From: JAWLBW01 sp041687475
GTDB lineage: Bacteria; J088; JAWLBW01
Assembly: GCA_041687475.1 (NCBI GenBank)
Contig: JAWLBW010000240.1
Coordinates: 1 to 7,327, forward strand
DNA length: 7,327 nt
Direction of reading: 5' to 3'
Positions within the stretch are counted from its first letter, which is position 1. Each line of letters starts with the position of its first letter. A model generated the notes under the pieces. That model searched no databases. It worked only from the letters and a program-made list of their open reading frames with translations, and was not told where the DNA came from. The position numbers and the translations under genes are program-made. Positions 6,499 to 7,327 of this stretch are shown here, one piece after another.

Positions 6499-7327
6499 CA
6501 GTTTCCTTTCAGTAGGGAGAGTACCTGCTCTTCACGAGCAGCCAATTTCTCTTCGCCCAGTTCGCGATAGGTCTGCAGCAACAGGCTGTGTATGCCCGGA
6601 TCGAAGGGATTCACGCCCAGCGCGGCCTCGAGGCTGGAGCGGGCGCGAGCGAAATCCTTCCGGCGCACATACACTTCGCCCAGCCGGCGATTGGCCGGCC
6701 CGAAATGCGGATAGACGGAAAGCGTCTCATGCAGCGCCTTCTCGGCTTGCTCGAGATTGCCGGCGAGCATGTGCGCGAGCCCGAGTTTGTTCAGCAACAC
6801 CGGGTGAAAACCCGGACTCGCTTCGCGCGCCTTCGCGTACTCGAAGGCGGCCTCGGCGTAGCGCTTCCGGTCGCGCAGCATATCGCCGAGGCGAAGGTGC
6901 TTGCGCGCCTCTTCATCGGCGACCGACTTCACGTCTTCGCTGTCTTCGCTCGAGCCGTCGTCGGCCAGCTTGGTCTTCAGCACCTTCAGGCCGGGTATGC
7001 GCTTGAGGCCCCGTTCGGCCAGATACCCCTTCCACTCGCCCAGAAAACCGTCGAGACTCTTCCAGCCTCCGGCTTTTCGCAGCGCCTCGTCGCCTTCGGC
7101 GCCGTTGGTCAGTTCATCGAGCAACTTGAGCAGCATCGGGTAGCCGCCCTTGCGCACCAGATATCCCACCATGGTCACGACCTGCGCGAAGGCAAGCTGC
7201 GTGTCTTCGGCGCTTTTCAGCTTGGCCAGCGACGGGTGCATCTGCTCGAGCGTGATGAAGTAGTTTTCTTCGAGCGCTTCGGCGAGCAGGCTTTCCGACA
7301 TGGGCGCCAGGTTGGCGATTTCGTTTT
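6498..7327 (-). CDS. Partial peptidase-MA-like (gluzincin) protein with C-terminal TPR repeats
   Basis: Only the C-terminal part is present. The frame stays open from the ATG at 7301 to the window edge (upstream residues NEIANLAP), and that ATG has no Shine-Dalgarno, so it is probably an internal methionine. Residue numbers count from it. Residues 1-97 resemble the helical tail of peptidase-MA-like domains: a stretch ending in a hydrophobic helix (VGYLVRKGGYPMLLKLLDEL, 45-64), then a short insert and a 'slDgFLgeWkgYL' helix (82-94). The zinc-binding HExxH would lie upstream, outside the window. A charged Ser/Asp/Glu linker (about 115-130) leads to about four TPR-like helical hairpins (about 131-265, e.g. 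NKLGLAHMLAGNLEQAEKAL at 171-190). TPRs usually mediate protein-protein contacts. It ends TGATG, sharing one base with the MoxR start. The TPR assignment is firm. The peptidase part is an inference from tail resemblance; a plain TPR protein is the alternative. Confidence 0.75.
   Translation of the reverse strand, partial: NEIANLAPMSESLLAEALEENYFITLEQMHPSLAKLKSAEDTQLAFAQVVTMVGYLVRKGGYPMLLKLLDELTNGAEGDEALRKAGGWKSLDGFLGEWKGYLAERGLKRIPGLKVLKTKLADDGSSEDSEDVKSVADEEARKHLRLGDMLRDRKRYAEAAFEYAKAREASPGFHPVLLNKLGLAHMLAGNLEQAEKALHETLSVYPHFGPANRRLGEVYVRRKDFARARSSLEAALGVNPFDPGIHSLLLQTYRELGEEKLAAREEQVLSLLKGN
6504..6509 (-). promoter_or_regulatory. Ribosome binding site of moxR
   Basis: On the minus strand AAAGGA lies five bases before the ATG at 6498. 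It sits inside the last codons of the TPR gene and supports the annotated MoxR start. Confidence 0.7.

Noticed and set aside
5584..6570. Plus-strand open frame of 328 codons opposite moxR
   Set aside because: The minus strand there encodes a full set of AAA+ motifs; the plus-strand product shows no family features and would cross the gene junction.
7299..7301. ATG at 7301 as the true start of the TPR gene
   Set aside because: There is no ribosome site before it and the frame remains open to the window edge with plausible protein sequence; it is more likely an internal methionine.
1..7327. Promoters, terminators, RNA genes, CRISPR, insertion sequences or a defence island
   Set aside because: There is no intergenic space, no direct repeats or terminal inverted repeats that I could see, no transposase or nuclease, and no abrupt composition change. 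The genes are ordinary chromosomal-type families.

Overview
The window is a dense, purely coding stretch in which every real gene lies on the minus strand. Six genes run from high to low coordinates, and every junction is a 1- or 4-base start/stop overlap (TGATG, ATGA, ATGA, TAATG, GTGA), so this looks like one translationally coupled operon. Both ends are cut: the first gene lacks its 5' part and the last its 3' part. The promoter and terminator must lie outside the window. I see no RNA gene, mobile element, CRISPR array or intergenic gap.

In reading order: (1) the C-terminal part of a probable peptidase-MA-like (gluzincin) protein with TPR repeats, 7327-6498; (2) a MoxR-family AAA+ ATPase, 6498-5491; (3) a DUF58 protein with a vWA-type metal site, 5494-4616; (4) a BatA-type membrane protein with two N-terminal TM helices, a degenerate vWA domain, a GATase1-like domain and a C-terminal TM helix, 4619-2559; (5) a secreted DUF4159 protein, 2559-1798; (6) a large membrane protein with an intact vWA site, a CARDB/Ig-like domain and a GATase1-like domain, 1801 to beyond position 1. 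Gene 6 starts at GTG and has no stop inside the window, so it is easily overlooked.

Genes 2-6 form the widespread but functionally obscure MoxR-DUF58-BatA-DUF4159-GATase-like cluster. The likely working picture is inference: the cytoplasmic MoxR ATPase acts with the DUF58 vWA partner at the membrane, while proteins 4-6 put vWA and GATase1-like domains near or outside the membrane. Three consecutive products share a 'glycine-rich strand, then His-Pro/Ser-Val/Leu' signature, so they probably contain related GATase1-like domains. Only the DUF4159 protein keeps a cysteine where a GATase nucleophile would sit.

The DNA is GC-rich (roughly 60-65% by eye) with a strong excess of TCGA. The cluster type and the secretion and membrane signals suggest a Gram-negative bacterium. 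Similar clusters are known from Planctomycetota, Proteobacteria/Myxococcota-like lineages and related phyla; I cannot fix the phylum from this sequence. The system is known at family level but mechanistically undescribed. I see no sign of a mobile or defence island.
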